DNA of 64,000 bases from Chloroherpeton thalassium ATCC 35110 (GTDB lineage: Bacteria; Bacteroidota; Chlorobiia; Chlorobiales; Chloroherpetonaceae): positions 1,780,001 to 1,844,000 of the forward strand of contig NC_011026.1 in the NCBI RefSeq assembly GCF_000020525.1, read 5' to 3'. The position numbers were made by a program, and so were the translations under genes. This document shows, one piece after another, positions 1 to 11,067 of the stretch. Below the pieces are notes generated by a model. That model made no database searches and was not told the DNA's origin. It was given only the letters and a program-made list of their open reading frames with translations. The first letter of the stretch is position 1; the number at the start of each line of letters is the position of its first letter.

Positions 1-1
1 G

Positions 2-1717
2 CGGTTGCAAAGCATAGGTCTTCGTCCGATAAACAATATTGTCGACATCACGAATTACATTCTTCATTCGTTAGGTCAGCCGCTTCACGCTTTTGATCTC
101 AATCGACTGAGCGGGAAGTGCATTCAGGTGAAAAGCAATCTCTCGGAAACATTTGTAACGCTTGATGGAAAAGAGCGGCAAATTGAGCCGGGCATGGTGA
201 TGATTTGCGACGCAGAAAAGCCGGTTGCCGTTGGTGGCGTGATGGGCGGACAAAATTCCGAAATCACCGATACAACAATCGACATTTTACTCGAGTCAGC
301 TTATTTCAAGCCGAGCAGCGTTCGAAAAACCGCCAAAAAATTAGGGATTTCGACGGATTCATCTTATCGCTTCGAGCGCGGTGTAGATTTTGGCAATGTG
401 CATTTTGCTTCCGAAGCGGCGGTTCATCTGATTTTGGAGCTGGCCGGAGGAAGCGTTGAAGAAGTTGCGCATGTTGCGTCCGGCTCGTTTGATGAAAAAT
501 TGATTGCGTTTAGGCCAGCCAGAGCCAATGCGTTGCTCGGTGCGGATATTCCTGCCGAAAAAATGCAGGATATTTTGATGCACTTGGGTTTCAAAAAAAG
601 TGGCTCACAAAAAAGTGACGACGCGATTGAATACATTGTGCCGTCGTTCCGCGTGGATGTTGAGCAGGAAATTGATTTGATTGAAGAGGTCGCGCGCGTG
701 TATGGCTACGACAATTTGGCTGTCACGGAAAAAATGACCTCCGCTTATCCAGCTGTGCTAAACAAAAAAGAGACCTTTGATGATTATGTCCGCAATTTGA
801 TGATCGGGCTGAATTTCAAAGAGCTTTTAACCAATCCGCTTTTGAAATATTCGGAAGCCGAGTCCTTTTCCACGCAAATCGTGCGCACGCTGAACCCAAT
901 CAGCGAGGATATGGAAGCCTTACGCCCGAGTTTGATACCATCCGTTTTAAAAGTGATTTCTCGAAATATTCATTACGGCAACACCGAGCAGCGACTTTTT
1001 GAGGTTGCCCACACATTTGAGAAATGTGCGGAGTCTGCAGGTGCGTTTGTACCGGGATATAATGAAAAAGAGCGTCTTTGCCTTGCCGTTACAGGCAAGC
1101 GCGAGCCGCTGGGCTGGGCTCAAAGCAGCACGGAAACGGATTTTTATGATTTAAAAGGCGCGGTTGAGATGCTGCTTCAGAAACTGAAACTACTTGAAAA
1201 ATCAAAGTTTATTACGTATAATCGGAGCTGTCTGCAATTGGAGCTGACTCCAGTTGACGGCAAAAAAGCTCAAAAGCCAGTAATTGCAGGATTGTTGTAT
1301 CAGTTGGAAAAAAATATCTTGGACACGTTTGACATTAAGCAGCCGGTTTTTGTCGCCGAGCTTGACATGGATGTGTTAAAGGATTCTGCAGGATTTGAGA
1401 CAAAATATAGCGCACCTGCAAAATTTCCGGTGGTTCATCGTGATTTGGCTTTTCTGCTTCCTAAACAGGTGAAGTCTCAAGACGTGATGAGTGAAATACA
1501 CGCGTGCAGTGAGATGATTCAGTCTGTGAATGTGTTTGATGTGTATGAGAAAAATGATAAGCAAGACCGAGCCTATAATGAGAAGCGGAGTATTGCGTTT
1601 TCATTCAGCATCGTATGTTACACCCATACGCTGGCAGAGAATGAAATCAATGCTCTGGTTGATAAAATTGTGACAAAAGTTACCCAAAAGTTTGGTGCGG
1701 AACTTCGACAGGCTTAA
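2..1717 (+). CDS. pheT: Phenylalanyl-tRNA synthetase beta subunit (5' truncated by window edge)
   Basis: Beta chain of the alpha2-beta2 enzyme that charges tRNA-Phe in the cytoplasm. The reading frame is open to the first base, so the true start and the N-terminal tRNA-binding domain lie upstream; about 571 residues are visible. The visible part opens in the B3/4 editing domain (GLRPINNIVDITNY, then GQPLHAFD), followed by the B5 domain (about residues 170-245), the catalytic-like core, and a C-terminal FDX-ACB anticodon-binding domain (about 475-570, starting near KFPVVHRDLAFLLP). The identity is clear from these motifs. The next gene starts 68 bases downstream on the same strand. pheS would be expected upstream but is outside the window. 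Confidence 0.97.
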   Translation, partial: RLQSIGLRPINNIVDITNYILHSLGQPLHAFDLNRLSGKCIQVKSNLSETFVTLDGKERQIEPGMVMICDAEKPVAVGGVMGGQNSEITDTTIDILLESAYFKPSSVRKTAKKLGISTDSSYRFERGVDFGNVHFASEAAVHLILELAGGSVEEVAHVASGSFDEKLIAFRPARANALLGADIPAEKMQDILMHLGFKKSGSQKSDDAIEYIVPSFRVDVEQEIDLIEEVARVYGYDNLAVTEKMTSAYPAVLNKKETFDDYVRNLMIGLNFKELLTNPLLKYSEAESFSTQIVRTLNPISEDMEALRPSLIPSVLKVISRNIHYGNTEQRLFEVAHTFEKCAESAGAFVPGYNEKERLCLAVTGKREPLGWAQSSTETDFYDLKGAVEMLLQKLKLLEKSKFITYNRSCLQLELTPVDGKKAQKPVIAGLLYQLEKNILDTFDIKQPVFVAELDMDVLKDSAGFETKYSAPAKFPVVHRDLAFLLPKQVKSQDVMSEIHACSEMIQSVNVFDVYEKNDKQDRAYNEKRSIAFSFSIVCYTHTLAENEINALVDKIVTKVTQKFGAELRQA

Positions 1718-1785
1718 GCGTGCAAACTTAGTGGTCAAGTGTTTTTTCGTGTTGGGTAACCTAAGGGTCAGTTATTTGCAGCAAA

Positions 1786-2169
1786 ATGATATTAGGAAAA
1801 ATGCAAGAGACCAATACTTCGCTACAACCGAAGAATCGAAATCAGGGCATTAGTAAAGATGTTGCAAAGAAGCAATTAACGAGACTTTCCAACCAAATTG
1901 ATAAGCTTGTTGAAGAAGTCAAACAACTTCGTGAAGAAAAAAAAGCGTTACAAGGTGAAATAAGTCGTTTAAGCGAGCAGGTGGCTATTGCCAGCAAAGA
2001 GTTGGTTCAAACCGAGTCCTTGGTAAAAAAAGTTATAGATTTTTGTGAATCCTCTCACCTATTGGATGAATTTCCACCTGTGATTTTTACACATGAAGAA
2101 AAACTATTGATTCGCCAACGAATCACGCAGGTGCTTGAACGAATTGATATTGAGCTGCAGCGGCTTTAA
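1786..2169 (+). CDS. Small coiled-coil protein of unknown function
   Basis: A 127-residue protein that I do not recognise as a named family. Residues about 25-85 form a charged, heptad-rich coiled coil (LSNQIDKLVEEVKQLREEKK), followed by a short C-terminal helical part. There is no signal peptide or membrane segment. It sits between pheT and the zapA-like gene on the same strand, with 44 bases to zapA, so the two may be co-expressed. A position next to ZapA and the presence of a coiled coil are compatible with a cell-division accessory role, but that is only inference. ATG codons at 1786 and 1801 are both possible starts; the longer one is given. Confidence 0.75.
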   Translation: MILGKMQETNTSLQPKNRNQGISKDVAKKQLTRLSNQIDKLVEEVKQLREEKKALQGEISRLSEQVAIASKELVQTESLVKKVIDFCESSHLLDEFPPVIFTHEEKLLIRQRITQVLERIDIELQRL

Positions 2170-2213
2170 TTTTATGCTGGCCATGAACGGTTTGAGAACT
2201 TATTTTATTTATC

Positions 2214-2486
2214 ATGGAATCTCTGAGAGTTAAGATTTTTGGTGAAGAATATGCGCTCCTTGTCGATAATAAGGCACTGACGCAATCAGCAGCAAAACGA
2301 GTTCAAGAATTGATGAGATCGTTTAAAAATGAAGCGCCGGAACTCAGCTCTCACAAGTATTCTGTTTTGGCAGCGATTCATTTGGCTGAGCAAAATGTTG
2401 AGCTTGAAAATCGTTTAGCTTCATTGTTATCGGAGATTGAACGCTTAAGTAATCTTATCGAAAGTACGACTGAAATTCATAATTAG
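2214..2486 (+). CDS. zapA: Cell division protein ZapA
   Basis: A 90-residue protein of the ZapA family, which bundles FtsZ protofilaments at the division ring. The N-terminal half has the family pattern of a short beta strand (LRVKIFGEEYALL), then a helix with KRVQELM. The C-terminal half is a helix predicted to form the dimer or tetramer coiled coil (LAEQNVELENRLASLL). The length matches the family (about 85-110 residues). A 6S-like RNA follows directly, a gene order known from many bacteria, where ssrS lies downstream of zapA (ygfE in E. coli); this supports both calls. Confidence 0.85.
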   Translation: MESLRVKIFGEEYALLVDNKALTQSAAKRVQELMRSFKNEAPELSSHKYSVLAAIHLAEQNVELENRLASLLSEIERLSNLIESTTEIHN

Positions 2487-2578
2487 TGGTTTCTTTTGTT
2501 CCTTGGCATTCGGTCGTTTTTTGATAAGACAAAAGAAATTAATCCGCACCAATTTTTCCAGGGTGAGTTTCTTGTGCA

Positions 2579-2734
2579 GAAGAACCTATCATAAGAAACA
2601 GGGAGCTCATCTCTCTGTGTGAATTGCAGGCCTCAGGTTGTCGTTTTAAAGCGGCAATTAGACCAGAAAGTTGGTCTCAGTGGAAGCAAAACCTACGGAG
2701 GAGGCGCCCACCGTATTATAGGCTTTGGTTCTTC
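2579..2734 (+). ncRNA. ssrS: Probable 6S RNA (ssrS)
   Basis: 6S RNA imitates an open promoter and sequesters sigma70-type RNA polymerase. The segment folds by eye into the expected rod. GAAGAACC (2579-2586) pairs perfectly with GGTTCTTC (2727-2734), and CCTAT (2585-2589) can also pair with ATAGG (2718-2722). Then comes a large asymmetric internal bubble (about 2590-2629 against 2706-2717). A closing stem pairs GCCTC (2630-2634) with GAGGC (2701-2705) and AGGTT (2635-2639) with AACCT (2690-2694). An apical hairpin AGACCA/TGGTCT lies at 2660-2677. The 3' segment GGCGCCCACC resembles the conserved 3' flank of many 6S RNAs. Position directly after zapA fits. Ends are approximate. Confidence 0.75.
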
Positions 2735-2916
2735 TCGCCTATAATCACTCTGGATTTTGACGTGCGGATTTTTTTTTCGATTGCGGTTCGAAGGCTGTTA
2801 AAACACGCATTAAACTATCGGGCTTATGCTACGGACAAAGTTTCGCATGAAGTATCGTCACACCATCATAAATAACTTAAAAATATATTTACTTATACAT
2901 AGGAGGATAAATTGAA

Positions 2917-4491
2917 ATGGAAATCGCTATAAACTTTGGTTTGATTATTGCTGCCAGTTTGTTCTTTCTGGTAGTTGGTTTTTTTATTGGGCGTATTTTC
3001 TTAGAGCGTATTGGGACAACTAAAATCTTGGAAGCCGAAGAGCGCGCCATTCAGATTGTGCAAGAAGCACAGCGCGAATCTCAAGCCGAAAAGGAATTGA
3101 AAGTTTCGGAAGTAAACGAAGAATGGAAACGAAAAAAGCGTGAGTTTGAACAAGAAGTTTCTATCAAAAACAACAAGTTTTCCCAAACCCAAAAGCAAGT
3201 TCGAGTTAAAGAAGATGCGCTCAATCGCCGTTCCGAACAGCTTCAGAAAAGAGAGCGCGCTTTGGACGATCAAACCAAAGAGCTCAATCAAAAATTGCAA
3301 TTTGTGCAGCAACGCACGGATGAACTCAATCAGCTCATTGCCGAACAAAACCAGCGTCTGGTTAGCATCAGCGGTTTGAATGCAGAAGAAGCCAAAGCGA
3401 TGTTGATGGATAACATGATTCAGCAGGCAAAGGAAGAAGCTGCTGAAACCATCCGCGCCATCCACGAAGAAGCTGAGAAAACAGCCAATAAAACAGCGGA
3501 AAAAACAACCTTGCTCGCCATTCAACGCGTTTCATTAGACCAGGCCACAGAAAATGCCATCTCGGTTGTCCATCTTCAAAACGACGAAATGAAAGGCCGA
3601 ATTATCGGTCGCGAAGGCCGAAATATCAAAGCATTTGAAAATGCCACCGGAGTCGATATTATCGTGGATGACACACCCGAAGTTGTAATTCTCTCGTGTT
3701 TTGATCCTGTTCGCAGAGAACTTGCAAAATTGACGCTTCAGAAACTCTTAGTCGATGGTATTATTCATCCAGCAGCCATTGAGAAAGCGTTTGAAGAAGC
3801 AGAAAAAGAGCTTGAGGAAATTGTTCTCAGCACGGGCGAAGACACGTTAGCCTCGCTCGAAATCCCAAATCTGCACCCTGATCTCGTAAAGCTCATCGGC
3901 AAAATGAAGTATCGCTCAAGCTATGGGCAAAATCTTCTTCAGCATTCCAAAGAAGTTTCCATGCTTGCAGGCCTAATGGCCGCTGAACTCAAACTCGATA
4001 GCAAACTTGCCAAACGCGCCGGTCTGCTTCACGACATTGGGCAAATGCTCGATTCTCCAGATTCGTCACATGCCATTTCAGGAATGGAATTTCTTTCGAA
4101 ATATCGTGAGCATCCGATTGTGCTAAACTCAGTTGGCGCGCATCATGGAGAAGTGCCGAAGGATAATCCTATTGCCGAGCTTGTCGACGCGGCCAACGTG
4201 ATTTCCAGTTCACGCCCAGGCGCGCGTGGTGCGATTACGCCAGAGGGCTACATTCGCCGCTTGGAAAGCCTTGAAGAAATTGCAAAAAGTTTCCCTGGGG
4301 TTTCAAAAACATATGCGCTGCAAGCCGGTCGTGAAATTCGCGTGATTGTGGACGGCAACAAAATCGAAGACGCACAAGCCGACATGCTCTCGCACGACAT
4401 TGCCGAAAAAATTCAAAACACGGTAGAATATCCTGGCCAAATTAAAATTTCAGTGGTGCGTGAAAAGAGAAGCGTCGCGTATGCGAAGTAA
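2917..4491 (+). CDS. rny: Ribonuclease Y (membrane-anchored endoribonuclease)
   Basis: A 524-residue protein that starts mRNA decay by single-strand endonucleolytic cleavage at the inner membrane. It shows one N-terminal transmembrane helix (about residues 6-27), a long charged coiled coil (about 35-200), a KH RNA-binding domain with the GRIIGREGRNIKAFE loop (about 225-285) and an HD metal-dependent phosphohydrolase domain with the AGLLHDIGQ motif (about 360). The length matches the usual 510-525. The start is fixed by a strong AGGAGG at 2901-2906, eleven bases before the ATG. Two hairpin terminators follow. Confidence 0.96.
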   Translation: MEIAINFGLIIAASLFFLVVGFFIGRIFLERIGTTKILEAEERAIQIVQEAQRESQAEKELKVSEVNEEWKRKKREFEQEVSIKNNKFSQTQKQVRVKEDALNRRSEQLQKRERALDDQTKELNQKLQFVQQRTDELNQLIAEQNQRLVSISGLNAEEAKAMLMDNMIQQAKEEAAETIRAIHEEAEKTANKTAEKTTLLAIQRVSLDQATENAISVVHLQNDEMKGRIIGREGRNIKAFENATGVDIIVDDTPEVVILSCFDPVRRELAKLTLQKLLVDGIIHPAAIEKAFEEAEKELEEIVLSTGEDTLASLEIPNLHPDLVKLIGKMKYRSSYGQNLLQHSKEVSMLAGLMAAELKLDSKLAKRAGLLHDIGQMLDSPDSSHAISGMEFLSKYREHPIVLNSVGAHHGEVPKDNPIAELVDAANVISSSRPGARGAITPEGYIRRLESLEEIAKSFPGVSKTYALQAGREIRVIVDGNKIEDAQADMLSHDIAEKIQNTVEYPGQIKISVVREKRSVAYAK

Positions 4492-4537
4492 ATAATGAAG
4501 AATGCAATCGCCGGTTTTTGTAAATGAAATAAAGTTG

Positions 4538-4566
4538 AAAAGGGCGGCCAATGGGTCGCCTTTTTT
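4538..4566 (+). terminator. Rho-independent terminator of rny
   Basis: GGCGGCC pairs with GGTCGCC (one G-T pair) around an AATG loop and is followed by TTTTTT. It lies 47 bases after the rny stop codon. Confidence 0.75.
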
Positions 4567-4570
4567 GATC

Positions 4571-4608
4571 AAAAAAACGAGGGTTATTTTCATAGCCCTC
4601 GTTTTTTG
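4571..4608. terminator. Bidirectional terminator between rny and purA
   Basis: CGAGGGTTAT pairs with ATAGCCCTCG (one G-T pair) and is flanked by an A-run on the left and a T-run on the right. It can stop transcription from both convergent genes, rny (+) and purA (-). Confidence 0.8.
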
Positions 4609-4633
4609 CCTCATTTTATTCCCAAAATTTCTC

Positions 4634-5935
4634 TTAACGGAAAATCGTTTGGTCGCGTTTTGGCCCTACCGAAATGCACTTGATGGGTACACCAAGCTCT
4701 TCTTCCAAGTAAGCGAGATATTTTTGTGCGTTCGGATGCATTTCTTCGAACGACTTCGCATTGACGTTCGATGTTTTCCAGCCTTCAAATGTTTTATAGA
4801 CTGGTTTTGCCGCTTCCAGTGTTTCTACATCGGTTGGGAAATCTTTCGGCGACTTGCCGTCGAGCTGATACGCGGTGCAAATTTTCACTTCGTCGAACGT
4901 ATCAAGCACATCGAGCTTTGTAATGGCCAATTCTGTGACGCCATTCACCGCAAGCGAGTATTTCAGCGCAACCAAATCCAGCCAGCCGCAACGGCGCGGG
5001 CGTCCAGTGGTGGCGCCAAATTCATGACCGATTTTTCCAAGCTTTGCGCCTGTTTCATCCTTAAGTTCTGTTGGGAACGGGCCGTTTCCAACGCGCGTCA
5101 TATACGCTTTGCAAACGCCGATAACGCTGCCGATGTGCGTGGGTGCAATGCCCGAGCCTGTGCAAGCGCCGCCGGATGTCGGATTTGAAGAGGTCACGAA
5201 CGGATACGTGCCATGATCAACATCGAGCAAGCTGCCTTGCGCGCCTTCCAGCAGCACGCTTTTGCCAGCACGAAGTTGTTCGTTTAAGTAGCACTGTGTG
5301 TTTTTGACAAACTGATCAATCGTGCGGTCGAAGTCGGTGTAGTGCGTGACAATCTGTTCCACATCGAGTTGTTCTTTTTCATAGATCTTGGTAATCACGC
5401 TATTTTTATATGCCAGATTGGCGCGGAGCTTTTCACCAAGAACATTTGGGCGAAGCAAATCAACAATACGAATGCCTTTGCGCGCAAATTTATCCATATA
5501 GCTCGGGCCAATGCCGCGTCCGGTGGTGCCGATTTTTTGATCACCTTTCGACTCTTCCGAGGCCGAATCCAAAAACTTGTGATACGGCATAATGAGATGC
5601 GCGTTGTGGCTGATGTAGAGCCGGTCTTCCACTTCGTAGCCAAGCTTGCGGACGGTTTCAATTTCCTTCAACAGTTCGTCTGGGTCGATAACAACGCCAT
5701 TGCCGATAACACAAGTGCAATTGCGATGAAAAATGCCGGAAGGAATAAGATGCAAGACGACGGTTTTGTCTTCAAAGCAAATGGTGTGGCCTGCGTTTGC
5801 GCCGCCTTGATAGCGCACGACAATGTCGTATTTCTCGGAAAGGTAGTCGACGAGTTTGCCTTTGCCTTCATCGCCAAACTGCATTCCCACAATGACGGTT
5901 GCATTGCGTGTATGTGATTGATCTGTCTGATTCAT
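4634..5935 (-). CDS. purA: Adenylosuccinate synthetase
   Basis: A 433-residue enzyme that joins IMP and aspartate with GTP hydrolysis, the first committed step from IMP to AMP, in the cytoplasm. Near the N-terminus it has the family P-loop GMQFGDEGKGK and then the GGANAGHT segment. The central GTTGRGIGPSYMDK and the later GATTGRPRRCGWLD segments are also diagnostic. The length is normal (about 425-435). The product is used by PurB, whose gene lies separately at 45.9 kb. engB is 18 bases upstream on the same strand and is likely co-transcribed. Confidence 0.98.
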   Translation of the reverse strand: MNQTDQSHTRNATVIVGMQFGDEGKGKLVDYLSEKYDIVVRYQGGANAGHTICFEDKTVVLHLIPSGIFHRNCTCVIGNGVVIDPDELLKEIETVRKLGYEVEDRLYISHNAHLIMPYHKFLDSASEESKGDQKIGTTGRGIGPSYMDKFARKGIRIVDLLRPNVLGEKLRANLAYKNSVITKIYEKEQLDVEQIVTHYTDFDRTIDQFVKNTQCYLNEQLRAGKSVLLEGAQGSLLDVDHGTYPFVTSSNPTSGGACTGSGIAPTHIGSVIGVCKAYMTRVGNGPFPTELKDETGAKLGKIGHEFGATTGRPRRCGWLDLVALKYSLAVNGVTELAITKLDVLDTFDEVKICTAYQLDGKSPKDFPTDVETLEAAKPVYKTFEGWKTSNVNAKSFEEMHPNAQKYLAYLEEELGVPIKCISVGPKRDQTIFR

Positions 5936-5953
5936 GAGCGGTTTCCTGATTGA

Positions 5954-6535
5954 TTAGCTCGTTAAGTAGGTAGAAAGCACCGAGAGCAATTCTTTTTTGC
6001 CTTTTCCCGTTACGGATGAAAAATCCATGATAAACTCAAAATCGTAAAACGCTTTTTCCGATTCGCGTTTTGATTTGGCCAGCGCCGATTGATTGAGCTT
6101 ATCCGTTTTGGTGCGAACAATTGCAAATCGGCGACCGAAAAATGATAGAAATTCATTCATTTCCAAATCAATTGGCAAAGCCGGATGTCGAGAGTCTATG
6201 AGCAAAACGATCAACTTGAGTTCAGCACGGCTTTTTAAGTAGCCTTCCATCAGTTGCTGCCAGTTTTCTTGCAGCGACTTCGATACTTTCGCAAAGCCGT
6301 AACCCGGTAAATCTACGAAGTAATACTTTCCATTTACAAGAAAAAAGTTGATTTCACGGGTTTTTCCCGGCGTCGCGCTGGCTCTTGCCAGGTCTTTTTT
6401 GCCCATCAAGGTATTCATGAGCGAAGACTTTCCCACATTGGAGCGTCCGGCAAACGCGATTTCCGGCAGCCCATCTTTGGGCAAATCCTCCAATCGCGTG
6501 ACACTTTTATAGAACTCTGCTGACTCGATTTTCAT
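5954..6535 (-). CDS. engB: Ribosome biogenesis GTP-binding protein EngB/YsxC (YihA)
   Basis: A 193-residue GTPase needed for large ribosomal subunit maturation. G1 is [10 protein letters not shown]3 is DLPGYG, G4 is TKTDK and G5 is in SSVTG. The frame is open for 58 codons further upstream, but that extension would overlap the divergent DUF309 gene and has no family similarity. The ATG at 6535 gives the usual length and the typical beginning MKIESAEF. Its start is 39 bases from the start of the divergent gene, so the two share a very short promoter region. Confidence 0.93.
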
Positions 6536-6574
6536 TTTACTTAAAACAGAATTGACAACAAATTCACACTCGCC

Positions 6575-7222
6575 ATGACTCTTGACGACTGCTACGAGAA
6601 TTTTCTCACGGGCATAAAACAGTACAATAACAAAGATTTCTTTGAAAGCCATGACACCTGGGAAGAAATTTGGCACGAATTGCGCGGAACCGACAGGCTG
6701 TTTGTGCAAGGGCTAATTCATTCGGCCATTGGCTTGTATCATCTTTCCAACGGAAATTGGAAAGGCGCGCGTCATCAATTTGAAAAATGTGAAAAAAAGC
6801 TCTCGGCGTATTTGCCCGCTTATCGCGGATTGAATGTGCAAGCGTTTCTAAAACATCACGAATTGGTTTGCCTGCCGCTAACGCACAAAATTGAAAAAAA
6901 TGAGCCGGTTCAGCTTTTGGAAAGCGTTTTTCCAAAAATAGAACTGAGCAATGCGGCGGTTGAGTCGCTGGAATCGCTTACGGTGGCGACGCAAAAAATT
7001 CAAACGGCGTGTGAGCAAGCACGCGTGCAACTTGCCGCGCGCATTGAAGCACTTGAAGCCATGCAGCAAGCGTCGGAAAAGCGCGTCAAAATGCTGCAGG
7101 AAAAATTTGAGCAGCAGCTTTCCGAAATCCAGCGTCGCGAAAATCGCTTGCGCAGAAATGTGTACTTTGTGCTTGGCGTGTTGATCACCGCATTTTTAGC
7201 GGCGATTGTTCATGCGCCGTGA
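6575..7222 (+). CDS. DUF309 protein with coiled coil and C-terminal membrane anchor
   Basis: A 215-residue protein. Residues about 5-75 match the DUF309 family, a small all-helical domain of unknown function, with the pattern [12 protein letters not shown] and later [12 protein letters not shown]. Unlike the usual stand-alone DUF309 proteins, this one continues into a charged coiled coil (about 130-190, [20 protein letters not shown]) and ends with a single hydrophobic helix (about 193-212, [16 protein letters not shown]), so it is probably a tail-anchored inner-membrane protein. Function unknown. It is divergent from engB, and the FtsB-like gene follows on the same strand. Confidence 0.8.
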
Positions 7223-7366
7223 ATGTTTTGCCAGCGAAAAAACAGGCCGGTAAGCGTAGCCGTTTTTCTCGTTTGCAGCGGGCTTCCATTTTTTCGGCTC
7301 AAGCGCAAGCTTTCCCTAAAAATCCCGTCAAGTTTTTGTAGATTTACGAAAATTTTTGCGAGCCAC

Positions 7367-7813
7367 ATGCAAATCAACCGAGATATGAGTCTACTTAAGG
7401 AAATGCTTCAGCTGTTACTTCATGCAATTGGTGGCAACGGTGCTTCGATGAACGCGTCGAGCACAGATGGCGATGATGCCCAAAAACCTCCGCTTCCAAT
7501 CGACATAAAAACGCAATTCAATAATCTCAAGGTCGATATTGTTTCAACGCCGCGCAAATATTTCATGTTTGTGCTGGTTTGTTTTTTGGTGCTGTATGCG
7601 CTCTTCGGCGACTATGGAATTGTGCAGCGACTTCGGTTGGAATATCATTATCGTTCGTTGCAAAGCGAATTAGCTGAGGAAAACAAGCGAACCAAGCAGC
7701 TTCAAGCGGAAATCCGGCATGTGAAGGAAATCGAGGAAATTGAGCGAATTGCTCGCGAAAAATATAACCTCACCAAAGAAGGGGAAACCGTTTATATCAT
7801 TAAACAAAAATAA
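7367..7813 (+). CDS. FtsB/DivIC-like septum formation initiator
   Basis: About 148 residues. A single transmembrane helix (KYFMFVLVCFLVLYALFG) is followed by a coiled coil (about 105-130) and the family C-terminal signature of aromatic and charged residues (IAREKYNLTKEGETVY). FtsB/DivIC bridges FtsL and FtsQ in the divisome, with the coiled coil in the periplasm. The frame is open back to 7223, but the upstream part looks non-coding. ATG 7367 and ATG 7385 are the plausible starts and neither has a clear ribosome binding site. The stop is 17 bases before ispG. Confidence 0.78.
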   Translation: MQINRDMSLLKEMLQLLLHAIGGNGASMNASSTDGDDAQKPPLPIDIKTQFNNLKVDIVSTPRKYFMFVLVCFLVLYALFGDYGIVQRLRLEYHYRSLQSELAEENKRTKQLQAEIRHVKEIEEIERIAREKYNLTKEGETVYIIKQK

Positions 7814-7830
7814 CTTACAGCTTCGGATAT

Positions 7831-9894
<2,064 letters not shown>

Positions 9895-9945
9895 TGATTT
9901 TCGCTGAGATTATAGGAGAAACGTTTGTGAAATAAATGCGCCATT

Positions 9946-9975
9946 AAAAAACCGGCTTTGAAGCCGGTTTTTTTT
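9946..9975 (+). terminator. Rho-independent terminator of ispG
   Basis: AACCGGCT pairs with AGCCGGTT around a TTGA loop and is followed by a long T-run. Confidence 0.9.
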
Positions 9976-10054
9976 TCGATCAGCTAAAATTTGAATTTTG
10001 TCGTGCACATCTCAGCAAGGCGTAAAATTTGTGCAATTCAAATGGCCGCTTTGC

Positions 10055-10834
10055 TTAAGCGGTTTCCCATTTCTGCAATTTCTCTTGAATGAATTGGATG
10101 ATTTGCTCGTGTGTTTCCTTGCCGTTGCCTTCGACCATCATGGGTTCGCCAAATGCGAAATGCACAGTCGTTTTGGGATTAATTTTCCCAAAATCCTTGA
10201 TAAGACGACCATTTCCCCACGCATTGGTTTTGAGCGCAAGTGGAATAACCGGCACATTGTTTCGCTTCGCAATTTTCACTCCAATGGTATTAAACTGCGA
10301 CGGGTCAAATTTGTGCGTGCGTGTGGTTTGAGGAAAAATCAAAATAGAAATATTCTTTTTGAGACGCGCTTCCGCGCCTTGCATCATGTTTTGCAAGTCT
10401 TCTTTTGGATTGGTTCGCCCAACAATAATCGGATTGCGGCTGTTCATCACATAGCGGAAAACTGGATATTCGGTTAGTTCTTTTTTTACCACAAACACGA
10501 TTGGCAAATGCGGCTGCAGCATAAAAGGCAAAACAAACGTTTCCAGCGTGCTCATGTGGTTGCCAATGAAAACGCAGGGTGAATTGAGCCGATCGACCAC
10601 ATCAATATTTTCTACATTGAATTGAACACCGGCGCGTTCCAAATGGTGAAAGATCTCGTAGCTGCTTTCCGCCCATTCCGCGTCCCCGTAGTGGCCTCGT
10701 TTGGCCGCACGCGAGGAGAGAAAAACGGTCTTCATCATGGGAAGGTAAAATGCGAGATTCGGCGAAAGTGGCGCAAGCCAATGCTTTTTTTTAACTTGCG
10801 AACGATAATTACTTTGAATTACCGGACAGTTCAT
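10055..10834 (-). CDS. PlsC-like 1-acylglycerol-phosphate acyltransferase family protein
   Basis: A 259-residue membrane-associated acyltransferase of the lysophospholipid acyltransferase superfamily, probably acting on glycerophospholipid or a related acceptor. The catalytic block I is NHMSTLETF, that is HX4E rather than the usual HX4D. The third block reads FPQTTRTH rather than FPEGTRS. The second block is present as RNPIIVGRTNPKED. Because key residues vary, the exact substrate is uncertain. It is convergent with ispG across the ispG terminator. An internal methionine about 33 residues in could be the true start, since the first residues look unlike the family. Confidence 0.8.
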   Translation of the reverse strand: MNCPVIQSNYRSQVKKKHWLAPLSPNLAFYLPMMKTVFLSSRAAKRGHYGDAEWAESSYEIFHHLERAGVQFNVENIDVVDRLNSPCVFIGNHMSTLETFVLPFMLQPHLPIVFVVKKELTEYPVFRYVMNSRNPIIVGRTNPKEDLQNMMQGAEARLKKNISILIFPQTTRTHKFDPSQFNTIGVKIAKRNNVPVIPLALKTNAWGNGRLIKDFGKINPKTTVHFAFGEPMMVEGNGKETHEQIIQFIQEKLQKWETA

Positions 10835-11008
10835 CGATTCAGAGTGTTTGATTTAAAAAGCTAAGTTTGTGCGAAAGTTAACGATTGTCGCGCGTTTTTT
10901 ACATCGGAATTTCATTTTTGACCAAAAGCGTATGACTGCAGAAGTAATGCGTGTTGCTAAAAAACGCCGCGATTCAACATGCGAAACGGTTTCCTGCGAA
11001 AAGAAAAT

Positions 11009-11046
11009 AAAAAAAGCCGTACCGTTTGCGCAGTACAGCTTTTTTA
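11009..11046 (-). terminator. Terminator downstream of the YceI-like gene
   Basis: AAAAAAGC-GTAC pairs with GTAC-GCTTTTTT around a ten-base loop. The A/T flanks make it work in either direction. It follows the YceI-like gene on the minus strand. Confidence 0.75.
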
Positions 11047-11067
11047 TGGCCGAAGAAAAAAACTTTT

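Noticed and set aside
2624-2875. 83-codon open frame after zapA
   Set aside because: It overlaps the 6S-like RNA fold, has no recognisable domain and an odd composition.
3001-3525. Long antisense open frame within rny
   Set aside because: A Phe/Leu-rich shadow of the rny coiled-coil codons, with no domain or ribosome binding site.
4502-5188. 228-codon frame on the plus strand over purA
   Set aside because: It crosses two terminators and then mirrors purA.
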